Origin: Thalassolituus sp006212115
GTDB lineage: Bacteria; Pseudomonadota; Gammaproteobacteria; Pseudomonadales; Oceanobacteraceae
Assembly: GCF_040372045.1 (NCBI RefSeq)
Contig: NZ_BAABWH010000010.1
Length of the DNA: 64,000 nt
Direction: 5' to 3' (one strand)
Positions 17,257-25,985 of the stretch are shown here, piece after piece. A program made the translations under genes and the position numbers. The notes beneath the pieces are model-generated. The model did no database searches. It was not told the origin of the DNA and worked only from the letters and a program-made list of their open reading frames with translations. Within the stretch, counting starts at the first letter, position 1. Each line of letters starts with the position of its first letter.

Positions 17257-18126
17257 TCAGCTGCGTAAAAAGTTTCCGATCTTGTACACCGCTTTCTTCG
17301 ACGACTTGAGAATGGCGGCATGAAACTGGAACACGTGCCACATTCCCTCGGATACTTGCAAGGTGACGTCGACGCCCGCTTCTTTCATTGCTGCTTCGGC
17401 GCGGGTTGCGTCCGAGAGTAATATCTCGTCCGAACCTACTTGAATCAGAGTACGCGGGTAGCCACTCATGTCGCCAAAAAGAGGAGAGATACCCGGCTCA
17501 TCTTTTGCGGACTCTGCCGCGTACATGGCCGCTGAGGAGGTTAACCAATCAGGATGGAGCATCGGGTCGATACGACGATTACTTTCCATTGTTGGGCCGC
17601 TACACGTCAGGTCGCACCAAGGCGACAACAGAACCATGGCGTTAGGTTGCGCATAGTCCGTCTGGCTGATGCGCTCGGCCAATGCCATCGCTAATCCACC
17701 GCCAGCGGAATCCCCTACCAATACGATGTCCTGATGACGCGACAGCAGGTCGGTATACGCTGCCATAGCATCGTCCAATGCGGCTGGGTACGGATGCTCA
17801 GGCGCCAGTCGGTAGTGCAGAATGAAGGCTTCACGTTCTGTGGTGCGGGCAATGCGGGCGACCATCTCGCGATGACTGTCTGGTGAACCGGTACAGTAGG
17901 CACCGCCATGAAGGTAAAGGATGGCACCGTAGCAGGGTGTGGGCGTTAGCTGGCGCGTATCGATGCCTGCTAATTCAGTGCTACGTTCTTTAATCCCGCC
18001 GGGCATGGGTGTAAAGCGAAGAAGATCGAGGCGTTTACGTTGGGTGGCAACCGTCACGCGGGGATTAAGTTGTGATTTGACGGTCAGAGTAACCAACCGG
18101 CGCATGATGGTCTGCATCATCGACAT
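17257..18126 (-). CDS. Alpha/beta hydrolase, hormone-sensitive-lipase type esterase
   Basis: 289 residues without a signal peptide, so cytoplasmic. Oxyanion motif HGG at residues 73-75, nucleophile motif GDSAGG with Ser140, then Asp233 (GSDEILL) and His264 (MWHVF) complete the catalytic triad of the HSL (family IV) esterases, which cut short-chain acyl esters. It is last in the minus-strand run after a TRAP transporter, but a terminator at 18141-18173 lies between, so it may be transcribed separately. The start at 18126 is supported by GAGG about ten bases upstream; an ATG three codons further in is possible. Confidence 0.85.
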   Translation of the reverse strand: MSMMQTIMRRLVTLTVKSQLNPRVTVATQRKRLDLLRFTPMPGGIKERSTELAGIDTRQLTPTPCYGAILYLHGGAYCTGSPDSHREMVARIARTTEREAFILHYRLAPEHPYPAALDDAMAAYTDLLSRHQDIVLVGDSAGGGLAMALAERISQTDYAQPNAMVLLSPWCDLTCSGPTMESNRRIDPMLHPDWLTSSAAMYAAESAKDEPGISPLFGDMSGYPRTLIQVGSDEILLSDATRAEAAMKEAGVDVTLQVSEGMWHVFQFHAAILKSSKKAVYKIGNFLRS

Positions 18127-18140
18127 GTTATGTGTGCCTC

Positions 18141-18173
18141 AAAAAAAGAGCGGGCTGTCCGTAAGGAGCCCGC
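18141..18173 (-). terminator. Terminator behind the TRAP operon
   Basis: On the minus strand GCGGGCT (18167-18173) pairs with AGCCCGC (18150-18156) and is followed by seven T residues (A run at 18141-18147). A second hairpin without T tail, CGCCTGCCCC / GGGGCAAGGCG, lies at 18238-18267. Confidence 0.75.
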
Positions 18174-18304
18174 CTAAATTGGGTGCCGCTATGAAGTGGC
18201 GATCATGAACATGGCGAATGCCAATGACTTTAATGTACGCCTGCCCCGAGTAAACAGGGGCAAGGCGAGGTAAAGAAGCGTCAGGCATTCATCACGAAAT
18301 GTCG

Positions 18305-19585
18305 TTACTCCACGAGCAACAGGCTGAGCCCTGGCCAATAAGTAATAATCAGCACGGTCGCCAACAGTATAAAGAAGAACGGCAGTGTCGCACGATATAA
18401 CGTCATTACTGGCTTGTTAAAACGGAAACTGGCAATAAACAGGTTCATACCCACCGGCGGGGTAAAGTAACCCAGCTGCATATTTGCCAGGAACAGGATA
18501 CCCAGGTGAATAGGGTGGATTCCGTACTGCACCGCGATTGGCAGAATGATTGGAATCATAATGACGATGGCAGAAAAGATATCCAACATCATGCCCAGAA
18601 TCAGCAGGAACAGGGTCAACAGCAACAGGAAGGTAAAGCCGTCAGTGACGTGGGCCTGAATAGTATCGAACACTTTCTCAGGTACACCTGCATCAATCAT
18701 GTAGTTGGTTGAGGCAAGCGACACCGCCAGAATCAGAAGTATTGCCCCGACGAGTTTCATTGAGTCGCGCATCACAACCGGAAGTTGAGTCAGTGAAATC
18801 TCGCGACGAATAATGACCGTCACGATAAGAACATAGAATGCGGTGATGGCTGCTGCTTCGGAAACGGCGAAGAAGCCGCCGTAAATGCCACCCAGAACCA
18901 CAAAGGGCAGTGGAATCTCCCACGCACTGTCCTTGATCGCTGCCCAAGCCTCTTTGCCATCAAACGTTTTATTGGACTTAGGCAGGTGCCGTGACTGCCA
19001 GGCGCTGTAAAGAGACAGAGCCGTGAGCATCAGTAACCCCGGAAGAATACCTGCCAGAAACAGGTCATCGATGCTGACCGGTGTATCGAGCGACATTTGT
19101 TGGGCGATGACGCCGTAGAGAATCAGCGGAAGGGACGGGGCAAATAGAAGGCCCAACGAACCTGAGGTGGTGACCAGACCCAGATTGAAGTTTTCACGGT
19201 ACCCAGCTTTCTGAAGCGCGGGTACTAACAACGCACCCAGTGCAACAATGGTGACACCAGATGCCCCGGTAAATGCGGTGAACAGAGCGCATGCCGCCAA
19301 CGCGACGATGGCAAGACCACCCGGCATCCAGCCCAGGAAAGCATCAGTAATGCGCACCAGACGCTGCGGCGCCTTACTTTCACCCATCAGATAACCGGCA
19401 AAGGTGAAGAGCGGGATGGCGATGAGTACAGGCATTTCCGCGACGCGATAAATCTCTACTGCCATGACCTGAAGGTCGACTTCAGTCTGAAAGAAGCCCC
19501 ACATCGCAGAGGCAGCAATCACAGCAAACAGAGGTGCGCCTGCGAGTGCGAGCAAGAGCAACAGAGTTGGGATAAGAATACTCAT
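18305..19585 (-). CDS. dctM: TRAP transporter large permease, DctM type
   Basis: 426 residues from the ATG at 19585, which overlaps the dctQ stop (ATGA). A longer reading upstream to 19684 would overlap dctQ by about 100 bases and lacks sense. Many hydrophobic segments; typical DctM motifs include FTAFTGASGVTIVALGALLVPAL and the C-terminal NMQLGYFTPPVGMNLFIASFRF. It is the Na+-coupled membrane channel of a TRAP transporter, working with the DctQ subunit below and the DctP receptor. Confidence 0.93.
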   Translation of the reverse strand: MSILIPTLLLLLALAGAPLFAVIAASAMWGFFQTEVDLQVMAVEIYRVAEMPVLIAIPLFTFAGYLMGESKAPQRLVRITDAFLGWMPGGLAIVALAACALFTAFTGASGVTIVALGALLVPALQKAGYRENFNLGLVTTSGSLGLLFAPSLPLILYGVIAQQMSLDTPVSIDDLFLAGILPGLLMLTALSLYSAWQSRHLPKSNKTFDGKEAWAAIKDSAWEIPLPFVVLGGIYGGFFAVSEAAAITAFYVLIVTVIIRREISLTQLPVVMRDSMKLVGAILLILAVSLASTNYMIDAGVPEKVFDTIQAHVTDGFTFLLLLTLFLLILGMMLDIFSAIVIMIPIILPIAVQYGIHPIHLGILFLANMQLGYFTPPVGMNLFIASFRFNKPVMTLYRATLPFFFILLATVLIITYWPGLSLLLVE

Positions 19586-20061
19586 GCGACTTGTTCCTTC
19601 CCCATTGCCGTTGCAACGCTTTGCACGAAAAAACGCAAGGCCATCAGGCCGAAGCTGAAAGGGATAATTAACTGAAGCGGCCACGCAGGGATATCGGCGA
19701 AGGCAATGTCCTGAAACTCAAAGGCGAGCTCAACATATTGGGCCGAGTACCAGCCGACCAAGCCACAGATGACGGCTGCAAATGCCCGGGTGATGGTCGA
19801 CGCAACCCGATTGAGTAGTGGTCCGCCGAGTTTTGAAATCAGATCGATACTGATGTGCTCTCGCGACCGTGTCGCCAGCAGAGCACCGAGTAAACCAATC
19901 CAGAGTACCATGACCCGCAGCAGAGGCGGAATCCAGGAAATACCGCCGCCAAACAAGGAGCGTGCGAGGATGTCGTAACCAGCCAGAACAATCATGGCCA
20001 GCAATAACAGCACGAGTACGCTGTCTTCAAGGCGGTGTAGCCAACGGGTCAGGGTCGCCAT
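19582..20061 (-). CDS. dctQ: TRAP transporter small permease, DctQ type
   Basis: 159 residues with four membrane segments. Contains the family pattern DILARSLFGGGISWIPPLLR and LLATRSREHISIDLISK. The scaffold subunit that pairs with DctM in the inner membrane. Starts two bases after the dctP stop and overlaps dctM by 4 bases, so the three are co-translated. Confidence 0.92.
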   Translation of the reverse strand: MATLTRWLHRLEDSVLVLLLLAMIVLAGYDILARSLFGGGISWIPPLLRVMVLWIGLLGALLATRSREHISIDLISKLGGPLLNRVASTITRAFAAVICGLVGWYSAQYVELAFEFQDIAFADIPAWPLQLIIPFSFGLMALRFFVQSVATAMGKEQVA

Positions 20062-20063
20062 TA

Positions 20064-21053
20064 TTACTCCTGACGTAATTCTTGTAAGCGCTGTTGCAGC
20101 TGCTTGAAGACATCCACTGGGTAGACATTTTTATCGGCCAGCTCGGCTACGACGCCGGTTGCCAGCTCTTCCCATGCCTGCTTATCCGCATCGGACAGCT
20201 CGACAAACTCGATACCGTTTTGTGCCAGCGCATCGCGTGCGCCCGCTTCGTCTTTCTCGTTCTGTGCGTCCATCTGTGCAAACGCGTCGGCCATGATGCG
20301 CTTCACGATTGCCTGATCAGCGGCGTTGATCTTTTTGAATGCCTTCTGATCAACAATGATGGCGCCGGTCAGGAACAGCAGTGGGAAGTCGGTGACGTAT
20401 TTAACTTTGGTGTGCCACTGCAGCGCAATCGCAGAGGATGCGTTTACAACGATGGTGTTGATCAGGCCTGTCTGAAGGCTGGTGTAAACGTCAGAGAGTG
20501 GCAGTGAGATCGGCTCAACGCCGCCATTCTCAAATGTGGTTTCACCGATCAGGTCACCTTCGGGTACCCAGACTTTTTGCTCGCGAGCGTCATCAGAGGT
20601 ACGGATTGGTTCATCGGACATCATGTAGGCAAATCCGGCTTCTGAAATGCCCAGCACGACATAGCCCTTTTTGCCGAGTTCTTCGACGATGTAAGGGTCA
20701 AATTCTTCACGTACAGCGCGCAGTTCCTCGAGGGTGCGGAAGGTAAAGGGCAGGTTGTATAGCTGTGATGCAGGCGAGATGTTAATCAGAGACCCCGTCG
20801 CAACCGCGCCACCTTGTAGCTGGCCGATGCGCATCTTACGCAGAACACTTTTATCGCTGCCCTGTACACCACCGGGGAAATATTTAATTTTTACGCGACC
20901 TTCGGTCTCCGCCTTGATGTCAGCGGCGGCTTGGCGCATGACTTTCATCCAGCCGGTGCCGTCAGGGGCGAGTGTTGCGATTTTCAGCGTTGCGGCGTGG
21001 GCAGCAGGTGCCATCATGCTGACGATCAGCAGGAGGGATGCAAAAATTCTCAT
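20064..21053 (-). CDS. dctP: TRAP transporter solute-binding protein, DctP family
   Basis: 329 residues from ATG 21053 (a TTG at 21068 would be an alternative). Signal peptide ends AHA at residue 20; the mature protein starts ATLKIATLAPDGTGWMKVM. The P-subunit fold is clear, but at the position where most DctP proteins have the conserved ligand-binding arginine (usually KIRV) this one has KVWVPEGD, with Trp162. That points to a ligand that is not an ordinary carboxylate. The next gene upstream is a TatT-type lipoprotein, so this is a TatPT-type system. Confidence 0.9.
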   Translation of the reverse strand: MRIFASLLLIVSMMAPAAHAATLKIATLAPDGTGWMKVMRQAAADIKAETEGRVKIKYFPGGVQGSDKSVLRKMRIGQLQGGAVATGSLINISPASQLYNLPFTFRTLEELRAVREEFDPYIVEELGKKGYVVLGISEAGFAYMMSDEPIRTSDDAREQKVWVPEGDLIGETTFENGGVEPISLPLSDVYTSLQTGLINTIVVNASSAIALQWHTKVKYVTDFPLLFLTGAIIVDQKAFKKINAADQAIVKRIMADAFAQMDAQNEKDEAGARDALAQNGIEFVELSDADKQAWEELATGVVAELADKNVYPVDVFKQLQQRLQELRQE

Positions 21054-21074
21054 AGATTTCTCACTCAACAGGGA

Positions 21075-21908
21075 TTACTCGAAATAGTCGGCAGACTCAG
21101 CCAGCAGGGTTTCGGCCTGGCGCTGCGCAAGTCGGTTGATCAGGGTAAGACCTTCGGCATAAGGATCGGCCTCCAGCACCTCGGTCAACAGTGTGTCGTG
21201 CAGTTCTTGTTCGAACATCAGGCGTGCATACTGCTTCGCGTACAGCACTTTTGCCATCAGGTGTTGGCCATCACTCAGCTTGATGGCTTTCTCAAAGTGG
21301 ACTTTACCGATTTCAGGTTTGCCACCGACGGAAGGCGGCAACTGGGTGGTCAGAACACCCAGGTACACCTGAACGGTCGCATTGTCATAGCCTTCATCGT
21401 AGCTTTCGACCCATTCCATCAAGGATTTTACTTTGCTGACCTGAGCAATGGCGTTCCAGTCGCTGGTGTTGGCTTGAATCCAGCCAGCCCATGCAGCGCC
21501 GTAGGCATAAAACATATCGACGTCATCGGCGTCGTAATTGACGGACAGTCCACGTGCCAGTTCATCGGCAGGACCATCGACCAGTGCACAGGCGTCCTCG
21601 TCGTATTCACACAGTGCGCGGCGCGCGTACGAGAGTGCTTTGTCGGCCATGGACTGAGCCTGCGCTTCGTCTTGGGCAAAGACACCGGCGTAGGCTCCGT
21701 AGAGTTGTGCGCCAGCCAGCAGGAAGCGTTCGTTTTCTGGGTACGTCAGAATCAGGGCATCGAGCATCAGCAAATAGGCCGGGGCACCATCTGCAACGAC
21801 TTCAGGGTCATCCTGATTAAGCATGGCTCGAGATAGGTTGTCGGGCAGTTTCGTGACAGAGCAGGCGCTCAGAAACAGGCTGAGCGCTAGTACGGTTATT
21901 TTTTTCAT
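21075..21908 (-). CDS. TRAP-associated T component lipoprotein (TatT-like)
   Basis: 277 residues from the ATG at 21908; residues 1-16 are a lipoprotein signal with lipobox LSAC. Helical, TPR-like body (ADKALSYARRALCEYDEDAC, FEKAIKLSDGQHLMAKVLYAKQYARLMF). TatT of Treponema is a trimeric TPR lipoprotein that holds the P subunit and is thought to take hydrophobic ligands. First gene of the four-gene operon; dctP starts 21 bases after its stop. A longer reading to 21995 would overlap the neighbouring gene and has no signal. Confidence 0.85.
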   Translation of the reverse strand: MKKITVLALSLFLSACSVTKLPDNLSRAMLNQDDPEVVADGAPAYLLMLDALILTYPENERFLLAGAQLYGAYAGVFAQDEAQAQSMADKALSYARRALCEYDEDACALVDGPADELARGLSVNYDADDVDMFYAYGAAWAGWIQANTSDWNAIAQVSKVKSLMEWVESYDEGYDNATVQVYLGVLTTQLPPSVGGKPEIGKVHFEKAIKLSDGQHLMAKVLYAKQYARLMFEQELHDTLLTEVLEADPYAEGLTLINRLAQRQAETLLAESADYFE

Positions 21909-21975
21909 GATGACATCAGGATCAGGGTGTCGGGCGATTGTACACCGCCCGACGGGTGGTTTCACCCAATGCCGG

Positions 21976-24900
21976 TTATACCTCAGCCATCTCAATCAGC
22001 TGGGTGGCTTCCTCAACGGAGCGTAAGCCAAAGTCGATACCCAGCCCGCGAAGTATTTCCCAGTTCACTTCGTTATCGCTGTGTTCGGCGATGGTTTTCT
22101 TCGCCATAAATTGGGCAATTTCCTGTATCGATTTAATTAAGGCGTAATCTGCCGAACTGGAGCTGAGTCCATCGATAAAGTTGCGATCGATCTTGACGAA
22201 ATCCACAGGTAGCGCTTTCAGGAAATTATAGGAGGACTGTCCTGTACCAAAGTCCGAGAGCACGAACTTGCTGCCAAGCTTGCGCATTTCGTGCATGAAG
22301 TCGGCAGCGTCTGTCAGGTCATGAATGGTGGCCGTCTCATTCAGCTCAAAGCAGAGTTTCTCGACCGGCACGTCGAATTCACGCGATTGCTCTGTCAGGA
22401 ACTCCAGCAGGCTATCGTCACTGAATGCGCGGCCAGAAAGGCGAATATTAAAGCGCTCAATCGGTGCGGCCTCGTCTGGGTTGGCGCGTATCCAGTCGAG
22501 TACCTGATCGATGACCCAGCGATCGATGGCGTACATACGGTTATAATTCTGCGACGCCTGAAGGAATTCCTGAGGTGGAATTTCGATCCCCTGTTCATCT
22601 TCTACCGCGATGGTGATCTCGTACTGGAGTGTGCCGTGATAGCGTGATTGAATCGGATCAATCGGAACGCACAAGATACGCAGCGTGTTGGATTCAAGGG
22701 CTTTGCTGAGTCGGTTGCCCCAGCGCATAAAGAGTTCGTGACGCTCACGCGACGCATCGTCGTATTGGTAATGAACAATACGGTTCGTGCCTTTCTCTTT
22801 GGCCAGTTGGCTGGCAATTTCAGCACGTTCAAGGAGATCTGCTGCATCCGTGGTGTCGGCCGACATAGCAGCGAGGCCAATGCTCACTGTCATATGGAAG
22901 CTGTCATCAGCGTTGGCATTGTTGCTGTCGATGGCGACTTTTTCTACCTGTGCCGAAATCATTCTGGCGCTGGCTTCTGCTTGTTCCTGGTCCAGCCCTG
23001 TCATCAGAACAGCGAACTCGTTGCTGCCAATCCTTGAGCACAGTGCCTCGGGGTAGGCTTCCTGAAGAATGGTAGCGAGTGTCTGTAAGCAGAAGTCGCC
23101 TACGTCGACACCGTAGTTTTTGTTGATCAATTTGAATTGATCAATGTTGATCATGGCCAGGGTCTGTCGTGCTGCACTCTTCTGAGTATCGGCAACACGA
23201 TTGGCAAGCAGACTGAGGAAGTGCTGACGGTTAATCAGGCCCGTCAGTGGGTCCGTATTCGCTTGGGCGGACAAGTCAGCGTAAATCTGCTGCACCAGCT
23301 TATCGATACTCTGATCGACCGGTGTTTCTTCCTGCTCGTAAATGCGCTTGATAAGCCCGTCTTCCATCGCGCGGGCGAGCTCGTTGAAGCGATAATCATG
23401 CACACGCATACCTGTGTGGTTGACGCAGGCATAGCGAGTTTGATCCGCTGCAATCCAGGCGACAGACACAGACTGGCCGGTTTCGGTCAGCAGGAGCATG
23501 TCTCCAACCTGCAGGCTCAGGACACGGCGCGCCCCTTTACCTGTAACAGCTTCTTCCTCGTCCGGTTCTTTGTACTCCGGAAGATCAATGGCGTGAGTCA
23601 GATTGCCTTCTTCAAGGTGCGCCGTAGCCGCAGCCATGATGTCTTTATGCCACTGCTCGTGCTGGGCGAGAGGACCATTTAATTGATCCAGCTCGGAGCG
23701 TGCGAGATCCATCAGCGGGGTGAATTTTTCCATTAGTTCTGCGCGGCCTGCGTTCTTTTCACTGAAAAGAATCAGAACCTGGCGATACAGTTTTACTGCA
23801 CCTTTAAAGCGCGCGCTGTCTGGACCTTCTCTCAATAGCAGCAGGCACAACATCTGCTGCCAACCTTCCTGCAACCAACGAATTACGCATTCGGGCAGGG
23901 TGCGTCCTGAGGTGTCGTTTCCTATCAGCGCATTGACGCGCTTATGAGCCATATACAGACGGTACTCACCCTCTGCGGCCTCGGCGACCCGGTCTGAATT
24001 CTGTCGGACCTTACGCTCGGCAGTGCCAACAAGGAGTTGCAGGTTTTCAACCAGCTCTTCCATCTGACGTGGCTCTGAGCTGGGGTTTTCCAGCACTGGT
24101 GCGATCATTTCTTCCAGAGCGGCTTTGACGCGCTTCTGGCCAGAACTGGTGATTTTGCCCAAGCGTCCCAGCAGGTTGAAAATCAAACGCCCCGGATGTT
24201 GCGGATTGAACAGGAGTGACGGGTCGTCCAGCATCAAGCGCAGCAAGGGCCAGCCGAGCTGCTCGACACTGGGTTTTACAAATTCGGCCATGCTCGGGTT
24301 GTTCAACAGGTTACGGGTAACCTGTTCAACGGTGTCGATGGCGTGTCGGGTGTCTTCGGGCAGGCTGGTATCCTGAGCGGCCAGCTGCTGTTCCAGTTGT
24401 TCGACGACGTTCTGTTCGCTAAGCGGGGTGCTGGTATCGAGAGATTGCACGACTTCGCTGACAACATCCGCTTCAGCAACAGGCAGCACAGTGGCTTGGC
24501 CGCTGGCTTCCGCCTCTTTCTGATGTCTCAGTGTGAGAAGCTGCTGAATATTGGCGTAGGCCTGTTGCGCCTCGCCCTGATGTCGCGCGAAATCAAACAT
24601 GGAATCACCACGTCGATTCGGGTCTGAACGTCGGTTGTGGTTCTCGCCACCGATTTTAGGAATGGCGTTTGTATCTGTTTCATTGCCTGTCTCAGCACCA
24701 GAGACGGGGGTATTAACGGTAGCCGGGCGCGATTTCCGATAGCGAAATGTAATCGGAATATTGATCTGGCGGATGCAGGACTGATATGTCGCTTTCAACA
24801 GGCCGACTGCGGCTTTTTCAAAGCTCTCAAAAGCCAGTTCGCGGGCTTCATGAGGTAAGCCGAGAATATCGATGCAGTCACGGAAGGCTTCAGTCACTGT

Positions 24901-25680
24901 ATTCGGGCCGACCGGGTTAAAGCAGTCGCTCACATCCGCTGACGAGAGGGTATCTAACAGCTGTCTCAGCTCGAAACTTTCCTGACTCAGGAAAGACTGC
25001 ATATGAGATGCCGTTACTTTCGCCATCAACCAGTCTTCAAAGTCACTCTGACGCACCAGCGACAGAGCGACGGCACCTTCGTATTCTTCGCTTTCGTCGG
25101 TCAGTTTGGGTTCGCCGGCTAACCAGCGTTCAAGTTGATGGGCGAGAATCTGTGTAAAACGCTCACAGAATTCGGATGACTTACTGCGCACCTGAGCTTC
25201 GAGTTTCATCCACAGCTGCTGTTCAGCTGTGTTGCGGGCGAAATCAGATTTGGTGTAGGTCGCTTCGATGAATTCGGGTAGCCATTGCTTCGGCAAGCGC
25301 TCGATAAGAGAGCCAGCTTCACCGCTGAACAGGTCGCGGAAACGCTGTCGCTGCTCGGGAGGCAGACCCTGACCCGAACGGCTCTGGTTGTATTCCTGCA
25401 TTTCCAGGAAGAGTTGGCCGTCGGCCTGATGAACTCGCACGCCGAGAGCGCCTTGCTCTTGATGTACCAGATCGACTTCGGCTTTAACGGGTGTGCTGAG
25501 TTGCAACTCCAGAAGCATGGGGCCCGATTGCTCGGGTATTGGTGAATGAGGCCAGTGAATCTTCATGCCAGCATGTGAGTAGTCCTGAATCAGACACTCG
25601 TAGCCGCTACCGTCATTCAATACCAACCGCGCGTTTACCTGACTGGAGAAGCGCGGATGCTTCCGTAATTCACTGCTCAT
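21976..25680 (-). CDS. PilZ-DUF1631-GGDEF-EAL protein, catalytic motifs degenerate
   Basis: 1234 residues, apparently soluble. Residues 1-95 are a PilZ domain with both c-di-GMP motifs (RKHPR and DYSHAG). A long helical DUF1631 region follows to about residue 760. The GGDEF domain at about 805-975 keeps the metal Asp (NIDQFKLIN) but has GSNEF in place of GGDEF. The EAL domain lacks the EAL signature (YEI), has SDFGTG for DDFGTG and IAEHSDNE for the AEGVE block, and no Gln near the end. So synthesis and hydrolysis of c-di-GMP are unlikely; the protein is probably a c-di-GMP receptor or scaffold. Related proteins occur in marine Gammaproteobacteria and Pseudomonas, function undefined. Convergent neighbour to none; its end overlaps nothing essential. 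Confidence 0.82.
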   Translation of the reverse strand: MSSELRKHPRFSSQVNARLVLNDGSGYECLIQDYSHAGMKIHWPHSPIPEQSGPMLLELQLSTPVKAEVDLVHQEQGALGVRVHQADGQLFLEMQEYNQSRSGQGLPPEQRQRFRDLFSGEAGSLIERLPKQWLPEFIEATYTKSDFARNTAEQQLWMKLEAQVRSKSSEFCERFTQILAHQLERWLAGEPKLTDESEEYEGAVALSLVRQSDFEDWLMAKVTASHMQSFLSQESFELRQLLDTLSSADVSDCFNPVGPNTVTEAFRDCIDILGLPHEARELAFESFEKAAVGLLKATYQSCIRQINIPITFRYRKSRPATVNTPVSGAETGNETDTNAIPKIGGENHNRRSDPNRRGDSMFDFARHQGEAQQAYANIQQLLTLRHQKEAEASGQATVLPVAEADVVSEVVQSLDTSTPLSEQNVVEQLEQQLAAQDTSLPEDTRHAIDTVEQVTRNLLNNPSMAEFVKPSVEQLGWPLLRLMLDDPSLLFNPQHPGRLIFNLLGRLGKITSSGQKRVKAALEEMIAPVLENPSSEPRQMEELVENLQLLVGTAERKVRQNSDRVAEAAEGEYRLYMAHKRVNALIGNDTSGRTLPECVIRWLQEGWQQMLCLLLLREGPDSARFKGAVKLYRQVLILFSEKNAGRAELMEKFTPLMDLARSELDQLNGPLAQHEQWHKDIMAAATAHLEEGNLTHAIDLPEYKEPDEEEAVTGKGARRVLSLQVGDMLLLTETGQSVSVAWIAADQTRYACVNHTGMRVHDYRFNELARAMEDGLIKRIYEQEETPVDQSIDKLVQQIYADLSAQANTDPLTGLINRQHFLSLLANRVADTQKSAARQTLAMINIDQFKLINKNYGVDVGDFCLQTLATILQEAYPEALCSRIGSNEFAVLMTGLDQEQAEASARMISAQVEKVAIDSNNANADDSFHMTVSIGLAAMSADTTDAADLLERAEIASQLAKEKGTNRIVHYQYDDASRERHELFMRWGNRLSKALESNTLRILCVPIDPIQSRYHGTLQYEITIAVEDEQGIEIPPQEFLQASQNYNRMYAIDRWVIDQVLDWIRANPDEAAPIERFNIRLSGRAFSDDSLLEFLTEQSREFDVPVEKLCFELNETATIHDLTDAADFMHEMRKLGSKFVLSDFGTGQSSYNFLKALPVDFVKIDRNFIDGLSSSSADYALIKSIQEIAQFMAKKTIAEHSDNEVNWEILRGLGIDFGLRSVEEATQLIEMAEV

Positions 25681-25985
25681 TATTGTTCCCTGCTGCTTTT
25701 CGCCGATCGTGCTTCCATCCCGTATCCAGCACGCGTAGCTACAGTCTAACGGGTTCTTGCACTAATGGTAAATCTCACCGATCGAACGCGTCCTTTTTGG
25801 CAAAGTGATGCGGATACTGCGCCAGATCAATATTTCCCGGCGTGCTTTTGACAAGATACAGCGGCATGCTCGATAAGCTCTCTATATTGTTATATTCTTA
25901 TCTGGCTATGTATCTGGGTTTGCATTTCTATGTGCGCCGAAACGCGTGGCGCACGACCGGTATTCGATACACGAGGAGATCCACC
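25681..25985. other. Intergenic region between the PilZ protein gene and cydA
   Basis: 305 bases separate two divergent genes. TTGACA at 25848-25853 is a good -35 element but no convincing -10 stands 16-18 bases behind it (GATAAG at 25872 is the best). A half FNR/Anr-like sequence GATCAAT occurs at 25825-25831, not a full TTGAT-N4-ATCAA palindrome. An open frame from 25842 runs into cydA but lacks family similarity. No repeat was noticed. Confidence 0.4.

Noticed and set aside
20931..21836. Plus-strand open frame (301 codons) opposite dctP and the TatT gene
   Set aside because: The minus-strand genes have signal peptides and family motifs; this frame is low-complexity and has no ribosome site.
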